Assembly (NCBI GenBank): GCA_965279565.1
Contig: OZ257249.1
Location: 1,984,001 to 2,048,000, forward strand
Direction of reading: 5' to 3'
Source: Tagaea sp965279565
Lineage (GTDB): Bacteria > Pseudomonadota > Alphaproteobacteria > CACIAM-22H2
Length of the DNA stretch: 64,000 nt
This document shows, piece by piece, positions 34,701 to 42,619 of this stretch. The notes beneath the pieces are model-generated. The model ran no database searches and was not told where the DNA came from. It worked only from the letters and a program-made list of their open reading frames with translations. Both the position numbers and the translations under genes were made by a program. The first letter of the stretch is position 1. Each line of letters starts with the position of its first letter.

Positions 34701-34924
34701 GATTGTCACCCCTGTGTCGCCCCCTCGTATCGCGCTCAAAATGCTGCAGGAACCGGGCCACCGAGTCAACGCGGCCACCGTCCGGGACCTGTGGATAGAT
34801 GGCGATGTCATGCATTCTTCTTCGGCAACCTTCTGGACGAACGCCCGAATCGTGGGCGAACCGCGCTACAGACGGCTCGGTAACCGACGATGGCAAAGCG
34901 CCGTCGGATACCTCGGGATGGCAA

Positions 34925-35860
34925 TCAGGACAGGTCGAGCGACCAGTACTGCCCGACGAGATCCTTGCCGAAGCTGCGGTGCTTCTCGCTTTCGAGCAGC
35001 GTGAAGCCGGCCTGCTCGTAAAGCCGACGGGCGGCGGCGAGGCAGTCGTTGGTCCACAGCACGACCTTCGAATAGCCCGCCGCCTTCGCGAAGGCGAGAC
35101 ACTCGCCGACCATCCGCTTGCCGAGGCCGGCACCGCGCGCCCACGGCTCCAGATAGAACAGCCGGAGCTTGGCGACCTTGTCCGACTCCTTGACGAGGAA
35201 GATCGAGCCGGCGATCTCGCCGTCGCGTTCGGCGATCCAGCAGCGCTCGCGCGCGGGGTCGAACTCGCGCACGAACTTCGCCACGATCTCGGCCACCAGC
35301 GCCTCGAACTCGCCGTTCCAGCCGTATTCGCGCGCATAGAGCTTGGCCTGCGCGGCAACGACGGTCCCCATGTCGCCGATCTCGTGCGTGCGCAGCGCGA
35401 ACGCGCCGGCGTGCTTCGCGTTTCCTTCGAGCAGGCGTTCGGCAGCATCGAGTGCGGCGACAAGCCGGGTGCGCGCTTCGTCGTCGAGCGGGGCGAGGAG
35501 GGAAGCGACCTCGTCCTGCGAGGCGCGGTCGAGCCCGGCGAAGGCCGTGCGCCCGCGCGCGGTGAGATCGAGGCTGAGGCGCCGCGCGTCGTCCTTGGCC
35601 GGGCGTTTGCGCACCAGGCCGCGACGTGTCAGGGCCTGCACGATGCGGCTCAGATGGCCGGGGTCGAGCCCGAGATCGCGCGCGATCTCGCCCGAGCTGG
35701 TGCCGCCGCGATGCGCGATCTCGTACAGCACGCGCGCCTCGACCAGCGAGAAGGGGCTGGCATAGAGGCCCTTGCGCAGCACGCCGATGCGGCGTGTGAA
35801 AAACCGGGTGAAATGGCGGACAGCGGCGATCGCCGGGTCGGCTTTGGCGGGGCGGGGCAT
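34925..35860 (-). CDS. MarR-GNAT fusion regulator
   Basis: A 311-residue protein with two domains. Residues 10-145 are a MarR winged helix (SLVEARVLYEIAHRGGTSSG, then LDPGHLSRIVQALTRRGLV). Residues 160-311 are a GNAT acetyltransferase with the acetyl-CoA loop LEPWARGAGLGKRMVGECLA. The fusion is a recognised family, often autoregulated and linked to stress or small-molecule acetylation. A TTGAC-AAA-GTCAA palindrome lies 26 bases upstream of its start. It is divergent from the 2OG oxygenase gene. Confidence 0.88.
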   Translation of the reverse strand: MPRPAKADPAIAAVRHFTRFFTRRIGVLRKGLYASPFSLVEARVLYEIAHRGGTSSGEIARDLGLDPGHLSRIVQALTRRGLVRKRPAKDDARRLSLDLTARGRTAFAGLDRASQDEVASLLAPLDDEARTRLVAALDAAERLLEGNAKHAGAFALRTHEIGDMGTVVAAQAKLYAREYGWNGEFEALVAEIVAKFVREFDPARERCWIAERDGEIAGSIFLVKESDKVAKLRLFYLEPWARGAGLGKRMVGECLAFAKAAGYSKVVLWTNDCLAAARRLYEQAGFTLLESEKHRSFGKDLVGQYWSLDLS

Positions 35861-35885
35861 GGCGGGAGGATCGTCCCGCGATTGA

Positions 35886-35898
35886 TTGACAAAGTCAA
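35886..35898. promoter_or_regulatory. MarR-type operator palindrome
   Basis: TTGACAAAGTCAA, a perfect 5-3-5 palindrome, lies between the divergent MarR-GNAT and 2OG oxygenase genes. The size and sequence suit a MarR dimer site. One bound regulator could repress both promoters. Confidence 0.65.
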
Positions 35899-35985
35899 GT
35901 AATCGGCCGGTTGATCCGGATCAATTGCGGGCGGGTACGGACGTGGCATATCGGCGAAGTCCCTATTCCGTCGAACGGTGCCGAA

Positions 35986-36654
35986 ATGATGAGTCTCGAC
36001 CTGTCCGCGACCGCTGCCTGGTTGCCCGACCTGATCGCCCGCGCGAAGCCGCAGACATTCCCCTACCGGCACTGGCTGCTGGAGGATGCGTTGCCGGTCG
36101 CGATGGCGCAGGGGCTCGCGGACCTGCCGGTCCCGGTCGCGCGGATCGGCGACACGCAAGGCCGGCGCGAGACGAACAACTCGACGCGCGTGTTCCTGTC
36201 GCCGGAGCTTCAGCGCCGGAGCATGGTCGCCGCCGAGTTCGCCGCCGCCTTTCAGGACAGCGCCAATGTCGCGGCACTTGCGAAGCTGACGGGTGCCCCG
36301 CTATCCGGCAGCTATCTTCGCATCGAGTACTGCCAGGACACGGACGGCTTCTGGCTGGAGCCGCATACCGACATCGGCGCCAAGCTCTATACGATGCTGT
36401 TCTATCTTTCCGACGTGCCGCAGGCGGAAGGGTGGGGGACCGACATCTACGAAACACCGGAGAAGCATCTCGGTGCTGCGTCCGGCTGCTTCAATCGTGG
36501 GCTGATCTTCGTGCCCGGCGCCGACACGTGGCACGGCTTCCGCCGGAAGAAGATCGACGGCGTACGCAAATCGATCATCGTCAACTATGTGAAGGACGAG
36601 TGGCGCGCGCGCGGCGAGCTGGCCTTTCCGGAAAGTCCGGTCGCCTTCGCCTAG
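35986..36654 (+). CDS. 2-oxoglutarate/Fe(II) oxygenase
   Basis: A 222-residue protein with a jelly-roll oxygenase core. The iron ligands are in LEPHTDIGAKLYTMLFYL (HxD) and GADTWHGFRRKKIDGVRKS (His, with the 2OG Arg). I use the first ATG of ATGATG at 35986; a TTG at 35911 would add residues with no family match. It overlaps the convergent 643-residue gene by four bases. The substrate is unknown; it may be a small molecule or protein side chain. Confidence 0.72.
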   Translation: MMSLDLSATAAWLPDLIARAKPQTFPYRHWLLEDALPVAMAQGLADLPVPVARIGDTQGRRETNNSTRVFLSPELQRRSMVAAEFAAAFQDSANVAALAKLTGAPLSGSYLRIEYCQDTDGFWLEPHTDIGAKLYTMLFYLSDVPQAEGWGTDIYETPEKHLGAASGCFNRGLIFVPGADTWHGFRRKKIDGVRKSIIVNYVKDEWRARGELAFPESPVAFA

Positions 36655-38582
36655 AACCCGAACATGTGGTCGAGGCTGAAGCGCCCGTCGGCGGCGACCA
36701 GTCCGTGATAGCCGAACAGGCGGCACGTGCGGTCGCGGATCAGCACGTAGCCGCCGCCGGCCGCGCGCGCGATGTCGGCGGCCGAGAATATCTCGCCCGC
36801 ACGCCACAGCTTGGAGCCCGAGCACGGGATCGCAAGCTTCGCTTCGGCGATCTTCGTGCCGGAAGCGTCGTGCAGTTCCAGCACCGTGTCGGACGTCGTG
36901 TGCCACGGCGTGGAGGCCGGATAGATCAGATGGCACATCGCGTCGTGCCCGTCGGTACCCAGACGCAGGAACAGCCGCGTCGTCAGGCCCGGCGGGCGGC
37001 CGATATAGGATTGCGGCTCGTTCTTGAACACCAGCGCCGTGTTGAAGATGTGGCTGCCGAAACTGGTATCCGCACCGTGCGCTGGCGTACCGCGCCGCGC
37101 GTAGCGGAACAGCGCGTGGATCCAGCCGTCGCCGGCCCCGCCGTCGCGAAAATCGTAGCTGAGCTCGACATGGCCGTAGCCGGACGCAAGCTTCAGCCCG
37201 TCGGTCTCGACCGCACAGGCATGGTCGCGGCCGAGATTGCCGAGGAAGCGTTCGCCGGCCGGCGTGCCGGACGCGTCGTAGAAGCGCGCGACGAGCGGTA
37301 GCGTCGCCTGTCCGCGCGCCATCGGCGTGGGAAGTGCCACGCTGGTGAATTCGCCCTGCGGCAGGATCGGGGCTGGCAGGATGAAGCCCTTGCCGAAATC
37401 GGCGCCGAGCGTGGCGATCAGCGGATCGGGCTTCAGGTCGCTGCGCTCGACATTCGCGTGCGCGACATGCCGCTTGCCGCTGGCACGCTCGACCTCGTAG
37501 CGCGGGCGCACGACGAACTTGCCGGCGTCCATCTCGATCTGGCGCGGCCATGCGAGGCCGGGCAGCAACGCGCCGACATCGACCGCGCGCATGCCGAAGG
37601 CCGGGATCGGTTCCTTCATCGGGACCCACGCGTCGGTGCCCATCGCCGAGAAGCGGACGCCGTCGGCCGGGATCGCGCAGGAATGGCAGTTCTGCACCCA
37701 CACGCGCACGCGTTCGCCCGCCGCCGGTGCCGGGATGCCGGCATAGAAATCCGACGGCCACGGATTGGCGTCGTGCGTGCAGGTAAGCTCGCTGCCGCTC
37801 CAGAAATCGAGCGCGTATTTGAGGACGTCGTGGCCCGTGACGTCGACCATGTGGATGAAGAGCTGCCCTTCGAACGCGCCTAGGCCGAAGCGCTTCGCCA
37901 CGTCGCGGCTGTCGACGACGAAGGCGGCGACACCTTCGGGCAGCTTCTCTTCCCACGTCGCCAGCGTGCGGCCGTCGGCGTCGAACAGACGCATCCAGGC
38001 GCGCACGTTCTTGGCACCGTAGCCGGCCCAGTAATTCGCGCTGACCATGCGCGTGTGACGCTGCGGCCCTTCGCAGAACAGCACGAGGTTCGTGACGAAG
38101 TTGTAGGTCGAGAGATAGCGCTTCTTGTCGGTCAGCAGCGTCTCGGGGATGCGCATCGCGTCGAGCGTGACGACCGATGCACCCGCCGGCAGCCACTGCG
38201 CGATCTGGGCGACGAGCGGGTCGGCATCGAACGCGGCGACGAGCACGCAGGCTGCCCCGCTTTTCGCGATGCCGGAAACCGGTGCGACCGTGAACGCGCC
38301 GACCTTGCGGCCGAGATGCTGGTGGTCGCGCCCGTAGAGACCGACGAACGACACGCCCGAGAAATCCTGCAGGGCGGTCAGCGTGGCGAACGCGCCGAAC
38401 GGATCGTAGACCGCGACCTTGCCGGCCGCCTTCAGCTTCGCGACGAGGGCCTTGGCGGGTTCGACCGAAAGCGGATGGCCGACCGCGCGGAACAGCGCGT
38501 CGCCGCCGGTGCGGTTGTCGAACGTGTCGATCGGCAGGGCGCGGCGCGTCGCGGCCGTGCCGACGGGATGCGAGTCGGGCAT
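36651..38582 (-). CDS. Hypothetical protein, 643 residues, function unknown
   Basis: I do not recognise a family. There is no signal peptide and no membrane segment. The N-terminal third (about 50-200) reads like an alpha/beta nucleotide-binding or hydrolase fold (GKVAVYDPFGAFATLTALQD, VSFVGLYGRDHQHLG). The middle has two Cys and several aromatic motifs (WVQNCHSCAIPADGV). The C-terminal half is rich in Gly and aromatic residues in beta-like strands (DFRDGGAGDGWIHALFRYAR, FGSHIFNTALVFKNE). It is encoded between the oxygenase and msrP genes. A glycan- or peptide-related role is a guess. Confidence 0.75.
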   Translation of the reverse strand: MPDSHPVGTAATRRALPIDTFDNRTGGDALFRAVGHPLSVEPAKALVAKLKAAGKVAVYDPFGAFATLTALQDFSGVSFVGLYGRDHQHLGRKVGAFTVAPVSGIAKSGAACVLVAAFDADPLVAQIAQWLPAGASVVTLDAMRIPETLLTDKKRYLSTYNFVTNLVLFCEGPQRHTRMVSANYWAGYGAKNVRAWMRLFDADGRTLATWEEKLPEGVAAFVVDSRDVAKRFGLGAFEGQLFIHMVDVTGHDVLKYALDFWSGSELTCTHDANPWPSDFYAGIPAPAAGERVRVWVQNCHSCAIPADGVRFSAMGTDAWVPMKEPIPAFGMRAVDVGALLPGLAWPRQIEMDAGKFVVRPRYEVERASGKRHVAHANVERSDLKPDPLIATLGADFGKGFILPAPILPQGEFTSVALPTPMARGQATLPLVARFYDASGTPAGERFLGNLGRDHACAVETDGLKLASGYGHVELSYDFRDGGAGDGWIHALFRYARRGTPAHGADTSFGSHIFNTALVFKNEPQSYIGRPPGLTTRLFLRLGTDGHDAMCHLIYPASTPWHTTSDTVLELHDASGTKIAEAKLAIPCSGSKLWRAGEIFSAADIARAAGGGYVLIRDRTCRLFGYHGLVAADGRFSLDHMFGF

Positions 38583-38623
38583 GCCCGTCTTTTACGCAGG
38601 TCCGGGCCGCGCGGGAAGCCCGT

Positions 38624-39586
38624 TCAGGCCCAGAGGCGTTCCTTCTGCCGGTCGGTATAGAGGGGGGCCACGAAATCGCCGTAGCCGTTGAAAATCTGCG
38701 TCGGCACGCGCTGGCCGTTCTTGCCGATCAGCTCCTCGGTCGCCTGGCTCCAGCGCGGGTGGGGCACCTTCGGGTTCACGTTCGCCCAGAAGCCGTATTC
38801 CTTCTCGGCCAGCGTTTCCCAGAAGGTCTTGGGCTGCTTGTCGGTGAACACGAAGCGGACGAGCGACTTGACCGACTTGAAGCCGTATTTCCACGGCGTG
38901 ATCAGCCGCAGCGGTGCGCCGTGCTGGCGCGGGATCGGCTTGCCGTAGATGCCGGTCGCGATGAAGGCGAGCTCGTTGGTCGCCTCGTCGATCGACAGGC
39001 CTTCGGTGTAGGGCCACGGATACCAGGTCGCGCGCTGGCCGGGGGCGACGGCGGGGGTATTGAACGTTTCCATCTGCACGTACTTGGCGGCCGACAGCGG
39101 CTTGCACCATTCGACGAACGCGGCGAGCGGGAAGCCGCTCCACGGCACGGTCATGGCCCACGCCTCGACGCAGCGGAAGCGGTAGACGCGCTCTTCCAGC
39201 TTCATCGCCTTGAAGATGTCGTCGACATCGACGGTGCGCGGGTTCTCGACGAGACCCTCGATCTTCACCTGCCACGGGCGGATCTTCAGCGCCTGGGCGG
39301 CCTGCCAGATCGTCTTGGACGTGCCGAATTCGTAGAAATTGTTGTAGGTCGTCGCGATGCGTTCCTCGGTCAGTTCGCGCTCGACCCGGTAGCGCATGTT
39401 GCGCATCGCCGGATAGAGGCTTGCCGTCGGATCGTCGCCGGCGGGGGCTTGCGCGAACGCGTCGCCCGCGATCGCGCCGGCGGCGAGGCCCGCTCCGGCG
39501 GCCAGCACGTGGCGGCGCGAATAGACGCTCTCGGGGGTGGCGTCGCGCTCGGGGATTTCCCAGCCGCGGGTCCGCTTGATCAGCAT
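38624..39586 (-). CDS. msrP: Protein-methionine-sulfoxide reductase catalytic subunit MsrP
   Basis: A 320-residue periplasmic molybdopterin enzyme (YedY) that repairs oxidised methionines. The signal has SRRHVLAAGAGLAAGAIAG, a Tat motif. The molybdenum-ligand Cys is in YRFRCVEAWAMTVPWSGFPL, with NNFYEFGTSK and the conserved HGAPLRLITPWKYGFKSVKS stretch. AGGAGTG is the ribosome site. Its usual membrane partner MsrQ is not adjacent. It lies ten bases after the TPR gene, so the two are probably co-transcribed. Confidence 0.94.
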   Translation of the reverse strand: MLIKRTRGWEIPERDATPESVYSRRHVLAAGAGLAAGAIAGDAFAQAPAGDDPTASLYPAMRNMRYRVERELTEERIATTYNNFYEFGTSKTIWQAAQALKIRPWQVKIEGLVENPRTVDVDDIFKAMKLEERVYRFRCVEAWAMTVPWSGFPLAAFVEWCKPLSAAKYVQMETFNTPAVAPGQRATWYPWPYTEGLSIDEATNELAFIATGIYGKPIPRQHGAPLRLITPWKYGFKSVKSLVRFVFTDKQPKTFWETLAEKEYGFWANVNPKVPHPRWSQATEELIGKNGQRVPTQIFNGYGDFVAPLYTDRQKERLWA

Positions 39587-39596
39587 GCGTGCACTC

Positions 39597-40196
39597 CTAT
39601 ATCGCGCCGTCGCGCCGCTTCTTGCGCAGTACGTCGGCCTGGGCGCGGATCTGCGCCATGTGGGGGTTGTGTTCGAGCGCGCGCTCGAACGCGTCGAGGG
39701 CACCATCGTCGTCGTTCTTTGCGGCGGCGATAAGGCCGAGCCCGGACAGCGCCCCGAAATGGCGCGGCTCGAGGGCGATGGTCTTCTCGGCGTCCTTGCG
39801 CGAATCCTCGTGGCGGCCGAGCAGGTAGAGGACCGTGGCCCGGCGGTTCCAGCCTTCGGCGTAGTCCGGGCGGAGATTGACGATCGCGTCGTAGAGCGCG
39901 AAGGCGCCGAACAGGTCGCCGCGCTGCTGGGCGTCGAGGGCGAGCTTCATCAGTGAACCTGCGGCGGGGTCGGCGGGTTCGAGCCAGATCTGCCAGATGG
40001 CGCCTTCGATGCGTCGCGCTTCGCCGGCGTCCTGCGTGGACTTGAGGCGTTCGAACAGGCCGTCGAGCCGGGCGTCGGCCGCCGCGGGCTTTTCCGGAGT
40101 CTGGGCTGGCGCGCCGCCGGCGGTTCCGGCCGCGATGCCGAACGCGACGGCGAGGGCCAGGAGGGTTCGAAAAGCGCGTTCCATGCGGTCAAGCAT
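39597..40196 (-). CDS. Exported TPR-repeat protein
   Basis: A 199-residue protein with a signal peptide (RTLLALAVAFGIAAGTAGG, cleavage near PAQTP). Three or so tetratricopeptide repeats lie between residues 80 and 190 (LFGAFALYDAIVNLRPDYAE, HFGALSGLGLIAAAKNDDDG). It is probably periplasmic and may help fold or present substrates to MsrP. Proteins with this layout commonly occur next to MsrP in alphaproteobacteria, but no activity is assigned. Confidence 0.78.
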   Translation of the reverse strand: MLDRMERAFRTLLALAVAFGIAAGTAGGAPAQTPEKPAAADARLDGLFERLKSTQDAGEARRIEGAIWQIWLEPADPAAGSLMKLALDAQQRGDLFGAFALYDAIVNLRPDYAEGWNRRATVLYLLGRHEDSRKDAEKTIALEPRHFGALSGLGLIAAAKNDDDGALDAFERALEHNPHMAQIRAQADVLRKKRRDGAI

Positions 40197-40307
40197 GCTG
40201 GCATTCGGGATTCCTGTAAAGGTGCGGCCGGGACCGGCGCTTTACAATTCGCGGCTGCCGGGGTCAAAGTTACGCCCGTTTCAAACGATCGGCGTTCCGG
40301 AATCGAC

Positions 40308-41396
40308 ATGAGCGTCAACGAGTTCTTCGCCCGCGACTATGTGGGGGCGCGCGAGAAGTTCCTGACCGCGGCGCGCGCGCATGCGGGCCGTTTCCGGACG
40401 TTCCAGAACCCCCTGCGCGGGCCCCGCGGCGAGCAGCTTTATTGCGACGCCCTGTGGTTCGGCCCGGCCGACGCCGAGCGCGTGCTGGTGACGATCTCGG
40501 CCACGCACGGCATCGAGGGGTTCTGCGGCTCGGGCTGCCAGACCGGCTGGTTCTCGTCCGGCGCCTTCCGCGAACTGCCGCCGGGCGTGGCGCAGCTTCA
40601 CCTGCATGCGGTCAACCCGCACGGCTTCGCGTGGCTGCGGCGCGTGAACGAGGACAATGTCGACCTCAACCGGAATTTCGTGACGCATATCGGCCCGTAT
40701 CCCGAGAACCCGGGCTACGAGAAGCTGGCGGCGTCGATCGCGCCGGCCGAATGGACGACGGCCTCGCAGGCCGCCTCGAAGGCCGTGTTCGCGGACTACG
40801 CGAAGCGGTTCGGCCCGGCGGCCCTGCAGGCCGCGATCTCCGGCGGCCAATACTCGCATCCCGACGGCGTGTTCTTCGGCGGCCACGCACCGACCTGGTC
40901 GCACCGCGTCATCGCCGAGGTGTTCCGCGAATGGCTGTCGCGCGCGAAACACATCGCCATCGTCGATTTCCACACGGGCCTGGGGCCGCGCGGCTACGGC
41001 GAGCTGATCTTCGCGTTGCCCGAGCCGCATCCGGCCGGCTTCGCGCGCGCACTCGACTGGTACGGCTCGGACCTGACCTCGGTCAATCTGGGCACGTCGA
41101 CTTCCGCGCAGCTTTTCGGCACCAACGGCGAAGGCTTCGTGCGCTTCCTGCCGAGCGCGCAGCTCACGGCCATCGCACTCGAGTACGGCACGATGCCGCT
41201 CGACGACGTGCTCGACGCGGTGCGCGCCGACAACTGGCTGCATCTGCATGCCGACCTCGCCGGCGAGGATTCGCGCCGCATCAAGACGCAGATGCGCGAC
41301 GCCTTCGCCCCCAACGACGCGGGCTGGCGCCAGTCGGTGTGGGCGCGCGCCGAAGAAATCCTGCGCAAGACCGCTTTCGGTCTGGCGCGTTCCTGA
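40308..41396 (+). CDS. DUF2817 M14-like carboxypeptidase family protein
   Basis: A 362-residue DUF2817 protein. Family segments are ISATHGIEGFCGSGCQTGWF, LHAVNPHGFAWLRRVNEDNV and IAIVDFHTGLGPRGYGELIF. The HGxE and the DFHTG His resemble M14 zinc carboxypeptidase ligands, so a peptidase or amidohydrolase role is likely (family inference). No signal peptide. It starts shortly before yqeY on the same strand. Confidence 0.82.
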   Translation: MSVNEFFARDYVGAREKFLTAARAHAGRFRTFQNPLRGPRGEQLYCDALWFGPADAERVLVTISATHGIEGFCGSGCQTGWFSSGAFRELPPGVAQLHLHAVNPHGFAWLRRVNEDNVDLNRNFVTHIGPYPENPGYEKLAASIAPAEWTTASQAASKAVFADYAKRFGPAALQAAISGGQYSHPDGVFFGGHAPTWSHRVIAEVFREWLSRAKHIAIVDFHTGLGPRGYGELIFALPEPHPAGFARALDWYGSDLTSVNLGTSTSAQLFGTNGEGFVRFLPSAQLTAIALEYGTMPLDDVLDAVRADNWLHLHADLAGEDSRRIKTQMRDAFAPNDAGWRQSVWARAEEILRKTAFGLARS

Positions 41397-41415
41397 ACCG
41401 ACGAGGGAAATTCCC

Positions 41416-41877
41416 ATGGGCCTGCGCGAACAGTTCACCGAGACCCTGAAGGAGGCCATGAAGGCCAGGGACACGCTGCGCCTGGAAGCGGTGCGCATGG
41501 CCATCTCGGAAATGAAAAAGCGCGACATCGAGGCGCGCACGACCGGCAACGCCGACGGGATCGGCGACGCCGAGATCCAGTCGATGCTGCAGAAGATGAT
41601 CGCGTCGCGCCGCGATTCGATCGCCCTCTACGAGAAGGGCGGCCGGCCGGAGCTTGCCGCCAAGGAAGCGGCAGAGATCGCCGTCCTCGAAGGCTTCCTG
41701 CCAAAGCAGATGTCCGCCGCCGAGACCGAGGAGGCCGCAAAGGCCGAGATCGCCGCGGCAGGCGCCACGACGATCCGCGACATGGGCAAGGTCATGGCCG
41801 CGATGAAAGCCAAATACACCGGCAAGATGGATCTCGGTGCGGCGTCGGCCGCCGTCAAGAAACTGCTCGGCGGGTAG
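41416..41877 (+). CDS. yqeY: GatB/YqeY domain protein
   Basis: A 153-residue protein of the YqeY family, related to the tail of GatB. Visible elements: LKEAMKARDTLRLEAVRMAI, IASRRDSIALYEKGGRPELA, AVLEGFLPKQMS and IRDMGKVMAAMKAKYTGKMD. YqeY binds tRNA in homologues, but its cellular role is unclear. In alphaproteobacteria it usually precedes dnaG; here a GST gene separates them. Confidence 0.93.
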   Translation: MGLREQFTETLKEAMKARDTLRLEAVRMAISEMKKRDIEARTTGNADGIGDAEIQSMLQKMIASRRDSIALYEKGGRPELAAKEAAEIAVLEGFLPKQMSAAETEEAAKAEIAAAGATTIRDMGKVMAAMKAKYTGKMDLGAASAAVKKLLGG

Positions 41878-41883
41878 GCCCGC

Positions 41884-42510
41884 ATGCTCACGCTCTATTT
41901 CACGCCGGGGACCTGCGCGCTCGCCACGCATATCGCGCTGGAAGACGCCGGCGCCGAGTTCGCGCTGAAGCGGATCGATTTCGCGAAGGGCGAGCAGCGT
42001 TCGCCCGCCTATCTCGCGGTCAATCCCAAGGGCCGCGTGCCCGCCCTCGTCGCACCCGAAGGTGTGCTGACCGAAACGCCGGCGATGCTCGCCTATGTCG
42101 CCCAGCTCTTTCCGGCGGCAAAGCTGGCGCCGCTCGGCGATCCGTTCGCCTTCGCGCAGGTGCAGGCGTTCAACAGCTATCTGTGCTCGTCGCTGCACGT
42201 GGCGCACGCGCACCGCATGCGCGGCTATCGCTGGGTCGATGCTGACGACGCGGCGTCGATCGCCGCCATGCAGCGCAAGGTGCCGCAGTCGGTCTCGGAA
42301 GGGTTCGCCCTCGTCGAGCGGCATCTGCTGAAGGGGCCCTACGTGACGGGGGAGGCCTATACGATCTGCGACGCCTATCTCTTCACGCTGGCGCAGTGGA
42401 TGGAGGCCGACGGTGTCGACGTCGCGAACTTCCCCAAGGTCGCCGCCCACCGCGCGCGCATGGCGGCGCGCCCCAGCGTGGTCCGGGCGCTGGCGGCCGA
42501 GGCGGCTTGA
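41884..42510 (+). CDS. Glutathione S-transferase family protein
   Basis: A 208-residue GST. The N-terminal thioredoxin-like domain opens MLTLYFTPGTCALATHIALED, with VNPKGRVPALVAPEGVLTETPA supplying the cis-Pro and glutathione site. The C-terminal helical domain has the N-capping Asp in YTICDAYLFTLAQWME. The catalytic Cys-type motif (GTCAL) suggests a beta- or nu-like class. It begins six bases after yqeY, so likely the same transcript. Confidence 0.9.
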   Translation: MLTLYFTPGTCALATHIALEDAGAEFALKRIDFAKGEQRSPAYLAVNPKGRVPALVAPEGVLTETPAMLAYVAQLFPAAKLAPLGDPFAFAQVQAFNSYLCSSLHVAHAHRMRGYRWVDADDAASIAAMQRKVPQSVSEGFALVERHLLKGPYVTGEAYTICDAYLFTLAQWMEADGVDVANFPKVAAHRARMAARPSVVRALAAEAA

Positions 42511-42619
42511 CCGCTCCCGAGTCGCGGCCTACGTTCCCGCTCCCTCGTCCTGCCGCCGAACGGGCTGTGGAATGCGGGGATAAGTCCTTGGCTCTCAAAC
42601 GGGAATTGGCGCGCCCGGC

